A stretch of DNA of 64,000 nucleotides from MGML01 sp034416335 (GTDB lineage Bacteria; Chloroflexota; Dehalococcoidia; Dehalococcoidales; UBA2162), in NCBI GenBank assembly GCA_034416335.1, contig DAOULV010000003.1, positions 365,533 to 429,532 of the forward strand, given 5' to 3'. Positions 26,596-34,691 of the stretch are shown here, one piece after another. The notes beneath the pieces are model-generated. The model worked only from the letters and a program-made list of their open reading frames with translations, was not told the DNA's origin and ran no database searches. The translations under genes were made by a program, and so were the position numbers. How positions within the stretch are numbered: position 1 is the stretch's first letter; every line of letters begins with the position of its first letter.

Positions 26596-27816
26596 ATGGC
26601 AGGGGTACTCGAAGGGCTTAAAGTGGTTGCAATGGAACATATGGAAGCTATTCCCGTCGCCTCGGTATGGATGGCGGACTGGGGAGCCGAAGTTTTAAAA
26701 ATTGAACCGCTTACCGGAGATATGTTCCGCGGGTTGAAAGGCGCTCATGGTATGACTACCGAAATCGAACTCGGCGGAGTCAGCGTGAACTGGACATTCC
26801 AGCTTTTTAACCGCAACAAGAAAAGCCTTGCTATAAACCTCAAAACAGAAGAAGGACAGCAGATCCTCTACAGGCTGGTTAAAGAAGCGGATATATTCCT
26901 GTCCAACTATGAACTCGACTCACTTACGAAACTGAAAGCTGACTACGCCAGCCTGAGTGAGGTAAATCCGTCTATAGTATATGCCACCATCAGCGGTTAC
27001 GGCTCAAAAGGGCCTGACAGTGAACAGCGTGGTTTCGACCACGCTGCGGGATGGGCGCGTACGGGGATGCAGTATATGATAGGTGAACCCGGTAGTGCCC
27101 CTCCCAGGCTTCGCGGCGGGATGATAGACAGAGGTGTCGCCGCACCCCAGGCGCTCGCGGGAATCCTCGCCGCCCTCTACCACAAGGAAAAGACCGGAGA
27201 GGGGCAGGAACTGGAGATATCGCTGTTCAACGCCGGTATCTGGACGCTTGCCCTGGATATCGAAGCTGCTCTGGTAGGCATTACGGCGATTAAAGACGAC
27301 CGCACGAAAGCCAAAAACCCTCTCTACAATGTTTATCGTGCCGGTGACGGCAGGTGGTTCCAGATGTCGATGCTACAGTCTGACCCGGTCTGGCCGGGAT
27401 TCTGCAAAGCAATCGGCAAACCCGAACTCGAAAACGACCCCCGGTTTAACTCGATGGAAGCCCGTGAAGAAAACTGTGAAGAATTAATCCGAATAATAGA
27501 TGAAACGCTGGCTGCCGGTGATTCCGATATGTGGGAACCGCGTTTTCGCGAAAACGACCTCATTTATGCCAAGGTCCAGAGTCCGGCTGAAGTAATCAGA
27601 GACCCGCAGGCTATAGCTAACGAGGTTTTCACGGAACTGCCACACCCTCTGGGAACTTTCCCGGTAATAGCGACTCCCGTAAAATTTACACAAAACCCGG
27701 CTGAGATAAAAACGTCTGCTCCAGAGGTAGGCCAGGACAATGAACTCACCCTGATAGAGTTAGGTTATACCTGGGAAGACATTGCAGAGTTGAAAGAACA
27801 GGGTGTAATTCTCTGA
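26596..27816 (+). CDS. CaiB/BaiF family III CoA transferase
   Basis: A 406-residue enzyme that moves CoA between carboxylic acids. The N-terminus (LEGLKVVAMEHMEAIPVASVWMADWGAEVLKIEP) and the NRNKKSLAINLKTEEGQQILYRLV block are diagnostic. The presumed catalytic Asp lies in RGGMIDRGVAAPQALAGILAALYHKEKTGEGQ near residue 180. The acyl substrates cannot be told; relatives act on oxalate, carnitine, bile acids, succinate/methylmalate or aromatic acids. An ATG at 26566 is in frame, but AAGGAG stands 7 bases before the ATG at 26596, and this start fits the family. A terminator follows, so the gene is probably transcribed alone. Confidence 0.92.
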   Translation: MAGVLEGLKVVAMEHMEAIPVASVWMADWGAEVLKIEPLTGDMFRGLKGAHGMTTEIELGGVSVNWTFQLFNRNKKSLAINLKTEEGQQILYRLVKEADIFLSNYELDSLTKLKADYASLSEVNPSIVYATISGYGSKGPDSEQRGFDHAAGWARTGMQYMIGEPGSAPPRLRGGMIDRGVAAPQALAGILAALYHKEKTGEGQELEISLFNAGIWTLALDIEAALVGITAIKDDRTKAKNPLYNVYRAGDGRWFQMSMLQSDPVWPGFCKAIGKPELENDPRFNSMEAREENCEELIRIIDETLAAGDSDMWEPRFRENDLIYAKVQSPAEVIRDPQAIANEVFTELPHPLGTFPVIATPVKFTQNPAEIKTSAPEVGQDNELTLIELGYTWEDIAELKEQGVIL

Positions 27817-27839
27817 TATATATCCGGTATATAACCAGA

Positions 27840-27868
27840 TGGGGGCTTTTTCAGCCCCCACTTTGTTT
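27840..27868 (+). terminator. Rho-independent terminator after the CoA-transferase gene
   Basis: TGGGGGCT at 27840-27847 pairs with AGCCCCCA at 27853-27860 across a 5-base loop; CTTTGTTT follows. Read from the other strand there is also a T-rich tract, so it could serve the converging gene. Confidence 0.75.
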
Positions 27869-27887
27869 ACTATACGCCCGAATCAGT

Positions 27888-28964
27888 TTAAGCGCCTTTT
27901 TCGTAGCTGGTCACACCTTTTAGCAGGTTAATCAATAACTTTATTCCCCTGACCAGGATTCCGATTCCTATCCCGACCGAAACACAGATAAGCACTACCG
28001 TTACACCCAGTTCGACACCTTCGGCTATCGAAGCACTCGGAATAACGTAGAAATTAAAGGGAAAAACGGATACCAGGGTTACGACGGAGGCGAGTGAAAA
28101 GATATCGATAACCGCCAATATTACCTCCCGGAGTATGTATCTATCGAAAATTATCAGCACGCCGTGGCCGATGATCGCTACTACCAGCGCCGTGGTCAGA
28201 ATCGGCAGCCACAGGCCGATATCATCGGTAAAAAACGGTGTTCTCGTCCAGATAATGGCATTACCTACCTTATCAGATGAATAATACGCAACATAATCGT
28301 TGAAATAATTAAAGAATATGAGAACGGCGATACTGAAAGCTATGGTAAACGCGGATGCGGTGATCCTTCCCCCTCTCCGGCGGGTAAAATACTCTTCAAT
28401 TTTCCTGCCGATTTCCCTGTCAAGGTTGACGACAGGAGCCGCCGGAGTTTCGGGAGGAATATTTGAGTCCTCCGGAGCTGCCGCTTGAACCTCCGGTTCC
28501 GGTGGCAGTGACGCGGTTTCCGGCTCGCTGCCCGTTGACTTGAACCCTGTTATATTATCGGCGATATCGGCTGCCCAGAGTATCCTGTACCTCTCTCCTC
28601 CATATGCCTTCACCATCAATATTACCCAGAGTATTACCGCTATAATTCCGATTATGGCTGAAAATGCGTTACCGAATATAGGTATCAGACCAAGAATCCA
28701 TCCCGCGATAGATAGCGTGCCGAATACGATAATCGACTGCGCGGCGTGGAAACGCACATCCTCATTTTTCTGTTCGAGGACGAAGAAAATAATGCCGCTT
28801 ATCCAGCCGCCCACGTAGCAGAGGAGTGAAGCAACGTTTGGCATAAGCCCCGTGCTTGTCTCAGAAGAAGCATTCTTTCTCTCGCGTTCGAGGTGCTCTC
28901 TGGCTTCTATCCTCGCCTTTTCTTCCTCGTATATCTTTCTTCTTTCTTCAGGTGACAGTGACAT
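27888..28964 (-). CDS. Multi-pass membrane protein with a DUF4870-type domain
   Basis: A 358-residue protein. A charged N-terminal helix (SPEERRKIYEEEKARIEAREHLERERK) leads into a DUF4870-like membrane domain with the typical VASLLCYVGGWISGIIFFVLEQKNEDVRFHAAQSIIVF and three helices (about 47-130). A soluble Pro/Glu linker is followed by a second membrane block of four helices (about 205-345) I do not recognise. The function of DUF4870 proteins is unknown. It is the last of three minus-strand genes (29516, 29249 and 28964 starts) with short gaps, probably one operon. Confidence 0.75.
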   Translation of the reverse strand: MSLSPEERRKIYEEEKARIEAREHLERERKNASSETSTGLMPNVASLLCYVGGWISGIIFFVLEQKNEDVRFHAAQSIIVFGTLSIAGWILGLIPIFGNAFSAIIGIIAVILWVILMVKAYGGERYRILWAADIADNITGFKSTGSEPETASLPPEPEVQAAAPEDSNIPPETPAAPVVNLDREIGRKIEEYFTRRRGGRITASAFTIAFSIAVLIFFNYFNDYVAYYSSDKVGNAIIWTRTPFFTDDIGLWLPILTTALVVAIIGHGVLIIFDRYILREVILAVIDIFSLASVVTLVSVFPFNFYVIPSASIAEGVELGVTVVLICVSVGIGIGILVRGIKLLINLLKGVTSYEKGA

Positions 28965-28991
28965 ATCGGTGTCCTTTCCGGCAGCCGGTAT

Positions 28992-29249
28992 CTACCTGCC
29001 TTCCGCTTCCCTCTCCATTTTTTCCAGCCTGGTATAATAATCGCCGAATTCGTTGAGGTGTGCCAGAGCGATTTTGCCTGTCATAACGGGGTCATCATCG
29101 GTTACATTGGTGGCCGGATCAACCAGACCATGTTCCAGTTCGACGTCCATTCCCATCCTGAACTGTTCTACATCGAACTCGCTCCAGTCGATACCGAGTT
29201 GTTCCCCGATTCTCTTCGCTTCGTCAGCAGTGAAATGCTTTTTTACCAT
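28992..29249 (-). CDS. Small DUF5661-like protein
   Basis: An 85-residue acidic protein. HFTADEAKRIGEQLGIDWSEFDVEQFRMGMDVELEHG and VMTGKIALAHLNEFGDYYTRLEKME match a widespread small family that I remember as DUF5661, often found in archaea and Chloroflexota. No enzymatic motif is visible and the function is unknown. It lies between two other genes on the same strand and is probably co-transcribed. Confidence 0.75.
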   Translation of the reverse strand: MVKKHFTADEAKRIGEQLGIDWSEFDVEQFRMGMDVELEHGLVDPATNVTDDDPVMTGKIALAHLNEFGDYYTRLEKMEREAEGR

Positions 29250-29270
29250 TTTCCAGCCCTCCTTGAGCTA

Positions 29271-29516
29271 CTAACGGATTCTGAACATTATCTCTTCGGG
29301 AGATACGCTCTCGACGATAATATCAGTCCCGTCGATATTGACATCGGTTTTCCTTCTGGGATAATACAGGTTCCAGGCAAAGCCCTGGTAACCGCTTGTT
29401 TTTCTCTGGATGATAGAATATACATTTTCGGAAGGCATTCCGGCATATACTATCCTGTCTTTGCCCATCTTGAGATGGTAGGTCTCGCCAACAGCCAGAA
29501 CTATTGCTCCGTCCAT
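29271..29516 (-). CDS. Small protein of unknown function
   Basis: An 81-residue protein I do not recognise. Its sequence alternates short beta strands (AIVLAVGETYHLKMGKDRIVYAG, then DVNIDGTDIIVESVSPEEIMFRI), suggesting a small beta barrel. A longer frame begins at 29561, but AGGAGG stands 4 bases before the ATG at 29516, which is therefore the start. It is the first of three co-directional minus-strand genes. Confidence 0.65.
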   Translation of the reverse strand: MDGAIVLAVGETYHLKMGKDRIVYAGMPSENVYSIIQRKTSGYQGFAWNLYYPRRKTDVNIDGTDIIVESVSPEEIMFRIR

Positions 29517-29629
29517 CTTACCTCCTGTATACCCGCTGGTTATTTCTCTTCTTTTATGCACTCATTATACAACAACGGCTTCGATAAAAAGACTGAGATA
29601 AACTTGAACGTTCTTTTCCTGTCTTGAGT

Positions 29630-29659
29630 TTGACACGCCGTTTTTACTATCCCTATACT
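29630..29659 (+). promoter_or_regulatory. Promoter of a small membrane-protein gene, predicted leaderless
   Basis: TTGACA at 29630-29635, an 18-base spacer and TATACT at 29654-29659, ending 5 bases before the ATG at 29665. Transcription would start at the start codon. Confidence 0.6.
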
Positions 29660-29664
29660 TCGGT

Positions 29665-29847
29665 ATGCTCAAAAAGGGTTTACTGCGGGACGTTGTTATT
29701 TTCATCCTGGTAGTAATCTTCCTCCTGATTATAATACCGGCAATATCGTCAATACTGAAACAGCTATTTATTCTCCAGGTAGTAATAGCAATCGTTGCGG
29801 CAATATTCCTCAGGCTTCTCGTCAACAGGATAAGAGGTAAAAAATAG
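29665..29847 (+). CDS. Small membrane protein of unknown function
   Basis: A 60-residue protein made of two hydrophobic helices (about residues 9-27 and 33-51) and a basic tail (RLLVNRIRGKK). No family is recognised. There is no ribosome-binding site, but a good promoter places the transcription start on the ATG, which makes a leaderless gene plausible and is the main support for calling it real. Confidence 0.5.
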   Translation: MLKKGLLRDVVIFILVVIFLLIIIPAISSILKQLFILQVVIAIVAAIFLRLLVNRIRGKK

Positions 29848-29910
29848 CAAATTCCCTGTAAAATTAGCTACAATAAATTAACATTCGGTTTTAGTTATGA
29901 TTTTAGGTAC

Positions 29911-30077
29911 ACCCCCTTTATCCCCCTCAAACAGTTGGAGTATTCAGCAGAAATATTTCGATTGTTTGAGGGGGAAAGAGTTTGAGAGAGGGGCGAAGCC
30001 CTTCTCTCTTATTTACTCCCCCTTTCTGGTCAGGAAAGTCCTCCATTCACCATCGATGGTTCTGACCGGAAAGGGGG
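29911..30077. repeat. Cluster of three inverted repeats (miniature palindromic element)
   Basis: This non-coding stretch before pyrG holds three hairpins in a row. TCCCCCTCAAACA (29921-29933) pairs with TGTTTGAGGGGGA (29963-29975). AGAGAGGGGC (29985-29994) pairs with GCCCCTTCTCT (29998 onward) around the loop GAA. CCCCCTTTCTGGTCAG (30018-30033) pairs with CTGACCGGAAAGGGGG (30062-30077) with one G-T pair, and encloses the perfect palindrome ACCATCGATGGT. The whole gap 29848-30254 has no convincing gene; besides this element it holds only the pyrG promoter and leader. Confidence 0.7.
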
Positions 30078-30134
30078 CAGGGGGTAAGGTGAGTATAAAC
30101 AACCAAATACAAACAGAATAGGCGACAACAAAAC

Positions 30135-30164
30135 TTGACAAAACAAAATTTCTGTCAATATAAT
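30135..30164 (+). promoter_or_regulatory. Promoter of pyrG
   Basis: TTGACA at 30135-30140, an 18-base spacer and TATAAT at 30159-30164. The start point near 30171 leaves a leader of about 84 bases before the pyrG ATG, with no terminator-like hairpin that would indicate attenuation. Confidence 0.75.
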
Positions 30165-30254
30165 AAAAGAAACCCCTGACAAGCTTTCTTTCCAAATATC
30201 CAACTTAGTGTTGTCTTTCGTGCACCGTTTAGATATTTTGCTTGGTTTTCCTGT

Positions 30255-31889
30255 ATGTCAAAATATATTTTTGTAACCGGTGGTGTAGTAAGTTCCGTAG
30301 GAAAAGGTATTACAGTCGCTTCGATTGGTACCATTCTTAAGTGTCGGGACATCTCCGTATCACTTCAGAAACTGGACCCGTACCTGAATGTCGATCCCGG
30401 GACAATGTCACCTTACCAGCACGGAGAGGTATTCGTTACCCAGGACGGAGCTGAGACCGACCTTGACCTGGGAAATTACGAACGGTTTGTTGATATAAAC
30501 CTTACCAGTGAATCGAACGTCACCTCGGGGCAGATTTACAGCACCGTAATTGCCAAGGAAAGACGTGGTGATTTCCTGGGCGGCACCATACAGGTCGTAC
30601 CGCACGTTACCAACGAAATAAAGGCCAGATTCGAAAAACTGGCAGAGAAATCAAAAGCGGAAGTGTTGATTATCGAAGTCGGCGGTACCGTTGGCGATAT
30701 CGAGGGCCAGCCATTCCTCGAAGCCATCCGCCAGATGAGGAACGACGTAGGCAGAGATAACGTCCTTTATATCCACGTAACGCTGCTCCCCTATCTCGCC
30801 ACGACCAAGGAACTGAAGACAAAACCTACGCAGCACAGCGTTAACGAACTTCGCCGCATCGGTATCCAGCCCGATATCATTATCTGCCGCAGCGACCATC
30901 CGATAGCCGAAGGTATCAGGGATAAAATCTCCCTTTTCTGCGATGTACAGAGAGAAGCCGTAATACCAATGCCGACCATACCCAGTATTTATGAAGTACC
31001 CATCGCTCTCGAACAGGAAGGTATGGGACAGCTCATCGTTGATAAATTGAAAATTGACTCGAATCACTGCAACCTCGCACAGTGGCGCAATATGGTTGAA
31101 TCACTAAAAGAGCCTAAGGAACCGATAAATATAGCTCTGGTTGGCAAGTATGTTGAACTGGAAGATGCCTATTATTCGGTTCGTGAAGCACTTTACCATG
31201 CGGCGCTGTCCCACGATAAGACCATCGAGTTTAACTGGGTGCCGTCGGAAACTCTTGAACAGGACGGTTGTGAAAATCAGCTTCGTTATTCCCAGGGTAT
31301 CATTGTACCCGGCGGTTTCGGAGTTAGAGGGATTGAGGGAATGGTTGCAGCGGCAAAATACGCCCGTGAAAATAAAATTCCGTACTTGGGGCTCTGCCTC
31401 GGGATGCAGGTAATGGTTATAGAATTTGCCCGGTATGCGCTTAATACGGATGATGCGAATTCAACTGAATTCGATCCCGACACACAGAATCCGGTGATTG
31501 ACCTGATGCCGAATCAGGATCTGGCAAATATGGGTGCAACGATGCGTCTCGGTAACTACCCGTGCCAGATTGTTGAAAATACTCTCACCGCGAAAGCTTA
31601 CAATGAGACTCTTATCCAGGAACGTCACCGCCACCGCTACGAATTCAACAACCGGTACCGCGACTGTCTCCGGGAAGCAGGCTTGATTTGCAGTGGTCTG
31701 TCTCCGGATGGTAATCTTGTCGAGGTATGTGAAGTTTCCGACCACCCGTGGATGGTTGCATGTCAGTTCCATCCGGAATTCGGCTCCAGGCCTGGACGTC
31801 CCCATCCCCTGTTCCGCGATTTCATCGGCTCTGCCAAGGACGTATTAAGAGAAGGTGCTCAGCCGTCTCTGCCGTTCGCATCCAGCTAA
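30255..31889 (+). CDS. pyrG: CTP synthase
   Basis: Makes CTP from UTP, ATP and glutamine. The 544-residue protein has the synthase domain (FVTGGVVSSVGKGITVASIG at the N-terminus, LQKLDPYLNVDPGTMSPYQHGEVFVT, EVGGTVGDIEGQPFLEAIRQ) and a class I glutamine amidotransferase domain with the nucleophile Cys in YLGLCLGMQ near 379 and the His-Glu pair in CQFHPEFGSRPGRPHP near 508. Length is normal. No strong ribosome-binding site is visible before the ATG at 30255. Confidence 0.97.
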   Translation: MSKYIFVTGGVVSSVGKGITVASIGTILKCRDISVSLQKLDPYLNVDPGTMSPYQHGEVFVTQDGAETDLDLGNYERFVDINLTSESNVTSGQIYSTVIAKERRGDFLGGTIQVVPHVTNEIKARFEKLAEKSKAEVLIIEVGGTVGDIEGQPFLEAIRQMRNDVGRDNVLYIHVTLLPYLATTKELKTKPTQHSVNELRRIGIQPDIIICRSDHPIAEGIRDKISLFCDVQREAVIPMPTIPSIYEVPIALEQEGMGQLIVDKLKIDSNHCNLAQWRNMVESLKEPKEPINIALVGKYVELEDAYYSVREALYHAALSHDKTIEFNWVPSETLEQDGCENQLRYSQGIIVPGGFGVRGIEGMVAAAKYARENKIPYLGLCLGMQVMVIEFARYALNTDDANSTEFDPDTQNPVIDLMPNQDLANMGATMRLGNYPCQIVENTLTAKAYNETLIQERHRHRYEFNNRYRDCLREAGLICSGLSPDGNLVEVCEVSDHPWMVACQFHPEFGSRPGRPHPLFRDFIGSAKDVLREGAQPSLPFASS

Positions 31890-31911
31890 TAAACTCTCGA
31901 GGGAAGTTAAG

Positions 31912-32565
31912 ATTCGTATTTTTCTGGATACAGCCAAAATAGAAGAAGTCAGACAGGCGTCTAAACTAGGCGTAGTCAGCGGCGTAACAACCAATCCTAC
32001 CCTCATGGCAAGGGCAGGAGCCACTGACTACGAAGCAACCATCAAGGAAATAGCCTCTATAATTCCGGGACCTATTTCCACCGAGGTTGTCGTCGAAGGA
32101 GTGGAACCAATGGTAAACCAGGCGCGTGAAATGGCCGCCTGGGCGCCGAACGTCGTCATCAAAATACCGGCGACCGCCGACGGGCTGGAGGTTACTTCAA
32201 TCCTGACAAAAGAGAGAATCAAAGTTAATATGACTCTCTGTTTCTCAGCCAACCAGGCCCTGCTGGCTGCCCTGTCGGGAGCTGCCTACATCAGCCCGTT
32301 CGTGGGCAGGCTGGACGATATAGGGCAGGATGGAATGCAGCTTGTTGAAGATATCCTCGATATCTATGACAACTATCCTGATATTACCACGGAGGTGATT
32401 GCAGCCAGCATCAGGCATCCTGAACACTGTCTGCGAGCTGCCGAAGCCGGCGCCCATATCGCTACAGTACCTTATGATGTGCTGATGAAAATGATTCGGC
32501 ATCCGATGACCGATACCGGAATAAGTCGTTTCCTGTCGGACTGGAAAAACACCAACAAGGGATAA
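31912..32565 (+). CDS. Transaldolase / fructose-6-phosphate aldolase family enzyme, probable ATT start
   Basis: A 217-residue TIM-barrel aldolase of the small FSA/TalC type. The Schiff-base Lys is Lys84 in NVVIKIPATADGLEVT, and TTNPTLMA near 26-33 and SPFVGRLDDIGQDG near 135 are typical. Reactions could be transaldolase or fructose-6-phosphate (or dihydroxyacetone) aldolase. The best N-terminus, RIFLDTAKIEEVRQ, is reached from ATT at 31912, with GAGGGAAG 5 bases upstream. The only in-frame standard start before it is GTG at 31855, inside pyrG, which would add 19 unrelated residues without a clear ribosome-binding site. No ATG, GTG or TTG suits the conserved beginning. It follows pyrG by 22 bases, probably in one operon. 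Confidence 0.85.
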   Translation: MRIFLDTAKIEEVRQASKLGVVSGVTTNPTLMARAGATDYEATIKEIASIIPGPISTEVVVEGVEPMVNQAREMAAWAPNVVIKIPATADGLEVTSILTKERIKVNMTLCFSANQALLAALSGAAYISPFVGRLDDIGQDGMQLVEDILDIYDNYPDITTEVIAASIRHPEHCLRAAEAGAHIATVPYDVLMKMIRHPMTDTGISRFLSDWKNTNKG

Positions 32566-32606
32566 TATCGCCCAATTAACCAACTAATTAAGGAAGCAAA
32601 TTAATC

Positions 32607-33890
32607 ATGGACAACGAAATTTTAAAAATGGATATCAGCCAGCTTGAAAACAAGACGAGAGACGAGCTGGTCGATGTAGCCAAGGAAATGGGTATATCGA
32701 ATTATACCGGACTCAAGAAGCAGGATTTAATAATCCGCCTTCTCCAGGCATACACCGAACAGGAAGGAAACACTTTCTGCGGCGGTATACTGGAAATTAT
32801 GAGCGACGGCTACGGATTCCTCAGGAACGACTCACTGCTGCCGAGTTCGACGGATATTTATGTATCGCAGTCCCAGATACGGCGGTTCGGCCTGCGTGAC
32901 GGCGATATGGTAGTCGGCCAGGGAAGACCGGCGAGAGCGGGAGAAAAATACTTCAGCCTGCTGCGTATCGAAGCCGTAAATGACATTAACCCGGAACTGG
33001 CGAAAAACCGACCTCACTTCGGCTCGCTTGTACCTACCTTTCCCGATACTCTTATCAACCTGGAAGGTCCTGACAACGATATTGCCTCTCGCCTCCTGAA
33101 CCTTGTCGCCCCCATAGGCAGAGGTCAACGCGGTCTCATAGTGTCTCCGCCAAAATCGGGGAAAACAACTCTGTTGAAATCAATAGCCAATTCAGCCATG
33201 ACCAATTACAATGATTTGCACCTGATGGTCTGCCTCATCGGCGAACGTCCCGAGGAAGTCACCGATATGAAACGTTCGGTGGGAGGTGAGGTAATCGCCG
33301 CCACTTTCGACGAACCGGTTGAAGACCATACCCGTGTAGCCGGACTGGCTCTTAATCGGGCAAAAAGAATGGTTGAAAGCGGCAAGGATGTATTCATGCT
33401 CCTCGACGGTATCACCCGACTTACCCGCTCGTACAACCTTGCCATGCCCTCCAGCGGACGTACCCTTTCCGGCGGTATCGACCCCGGAGCACTTTATCCG
33501 GCAAAACACTTCTTCGGCGCCGCCCGTAACACGGAAGAAGGCGGCAGTCTGACTATCATCGCTACCTGTCTTATCGATACCGGCAGCCGTATGGATGACC
33601 TTATTTACGAAGAGTTCAAGGGTACCGGTAATATGGAAGTTCACCTCGACCGGCGCCTTGCCGACCGCAGAGTATACCCGTCGATAGATATAGAGCGAAG
33701 CGGCACCCGACGTGAAGAACTCCTGCTTGACGGACCGACTCTCCAGAAGTCCTGGCTGCTACGGCGAATGGTCTCGATGATTACATCCGATTCACCGAAC
33801 TACGCCGAGGCAATGGAACGGGTACTCGAACGGATGAAAAAGACCAAGAATAACGCCGAGTTCCTCGCCACACTGGGTCAGACGGCATAA
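32607..33890 (+). CDS. rho: Transcription termination factor Rho
   Basis: A 427-residue RNA-dependent helicase. The N-terminal helical Rho-N region is followed by an RNA-binding cold-shock fold (GGILEIMSDGYGFLRND near 58), the Walker A motif VSPPKSGKTTLLKSIANS near 178, Walker B DVFMLLDGITRLTRSYN, the Q/R loop region SSGRTLSGGIDP and EEGGSLTIIATCLIDTGSRMDDLIYEEFKGTGNMEVHLDR. The presence of Rho may explain why several converging gene pairs here lack intrinsic terminators. AAGGAAG precedes the ATG at 11 bases. Confidence 0.97.
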   Translation: MDNEILKMDISQLENKTRDELVDVAKEMGISNYTGLKKQDLIIRLLQAYTEQEGNTFCGGILEIMSDGYGFLRNDSLLPSSTDIYVSQSQIRRFGLRDGDMVVGQGRPARAGEKYFSLLRIEAVNDINPELAKNRPHFGSLVPTFPDTLINLEGPDNDIASRLLNLVAPIGRGQRGLIVSPPKSGKTTLLKSIANSAMTNYNDLHLMVCLIGERPEEVTDMKRSVGGEVIAATFDEPVEDHTRVAGLALNRAKRMVESGKDVFMLLDGITRLTRSYNLAMPSSGRTLSGGIDPGALYPAKHFFGAARNTEEGGSLTIIATCLIDTGSRMDDLIYEEFKGTGNMEVHLDRRLADRRVYPSIDIERSGTRREELLLDGPTLQKSWLLRRMVSMITSDSPNYAEAMERVLERMKKTKNNAEFLATLGQTA

Positions 33891-33925
33891 AGCTACCTCC
33901 CAATAATCCCACTGATAAAATCTGT

Positions 33926-33954
33926 TTGGTTTATCGACTCTTACGAGTTATAAT
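33926..33954 (+). promoter_or_regulatory. Promoter of the histidine-phosphatase gene
   Basis: TTGGTT at 33926-33931, a 17-base spacer and TATAAT at 33949-33954. The leader is about 35 bases and contains GGGAG. Confidence 0.6.
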
Positions 33955-33995
33955 CTACTGTACCCGTATCTTGACTTACGTCCCGGGAGTGAGCG

Positions 33996-34613
33996 ATGCA
34001 GAATGTATACGCAGTAACTCACGCGCAGTCCGTCCACCATATAGAAGGACGGTCCGGCGGCTGGTATGATACCTCTCTAACTGAAAAGGGTGTTGCCCAG
34101 GCTGAAAAATTAGCCGGCACTCTTTTTGAAGAAATAGGTAAACCGTGTATCCCGATATACTCGTCCGATCTGAAAAGAGCTTCGGAAACAGCGAAAATAA
34201 TCGCCGGTGTATTCAATACAGGGGTCGTCTATGACAAACGACTACGGGAAATGAGTCTTGGCGAAGCCGATGGTAAACCGAGAGAATGGGTCAGAGAAAA
34301 TATCACTCCCCTCCCGCCGGACGGCAACAAACTGGAGCACAGGATGTTCAGGAATGCAGAGACCCGGAAAGAAATCGGCTCACGCATAAAAGAGTGCATC
34401 GACGAGATTACCGGTCACGGGAATGAGAACACAATAATCGTTTCCCACGGATTTGCCCTGAATTTCATAATAATGGCCTGGCTTAAAGTCCCGGTGAACA
34501 ATATGGACTACGGCGACTTTTGGACGCCTTCTGCCAGTGTGACCCACCTGCAGATAGATGATTTACAGGCAAACAGAAATGTCGTTTACCTCGGCAGAGA
34601 AATAACCCTTTGA
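33996..34613 (+). CDS. Histidine phosphatase superfamily protein with altered RHG motif
   Basis: A 205-residue protein of the phosphoglycerate-mutase-like fold. It shows SLTEKGVAQAEKLAG, the IYSSDLKRASETAKIIA helix, LREMSLGEADGK and a C-terminal IIVSHGFALNFIIMAWL with the second catalytic His. The usual N-terminal RHGE is THAQ here (Thr8-His9-Ala10), so the phosphate-accepting His is kept but the conserved Arg and Gly are not. Related proteins with THxQS motifs exist, so it may be an active subgroup with a different substrate. The start has GGGAG 8 bases upstream. Confidence 0.8.
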   Translation: MQNVYAVTHAQSVHHIEGRSGGWYDTSLTEKGVAQAEKLAGTLFEEIGKPCIPIYSSDLKRASETAKIIAGVFNTGVVYDKRLREMSLGEADGKPREWVRENITPLPPDGNKLEHRMFRNAETRKEIGSRIKECIDEITGHGNENTIIVSHGFALNFIIMAWLKVPVNNMDYGDFWTPSASVTHLQIDDLQANRNVVYLGREITL

Positions 34614-34691
34614 TTTACCCAATCAACTGGATTTTAGCGGATCTCTTTTTGTATCACTCCTGCCATAAGTATAAAATATTCCTAGAGAACG

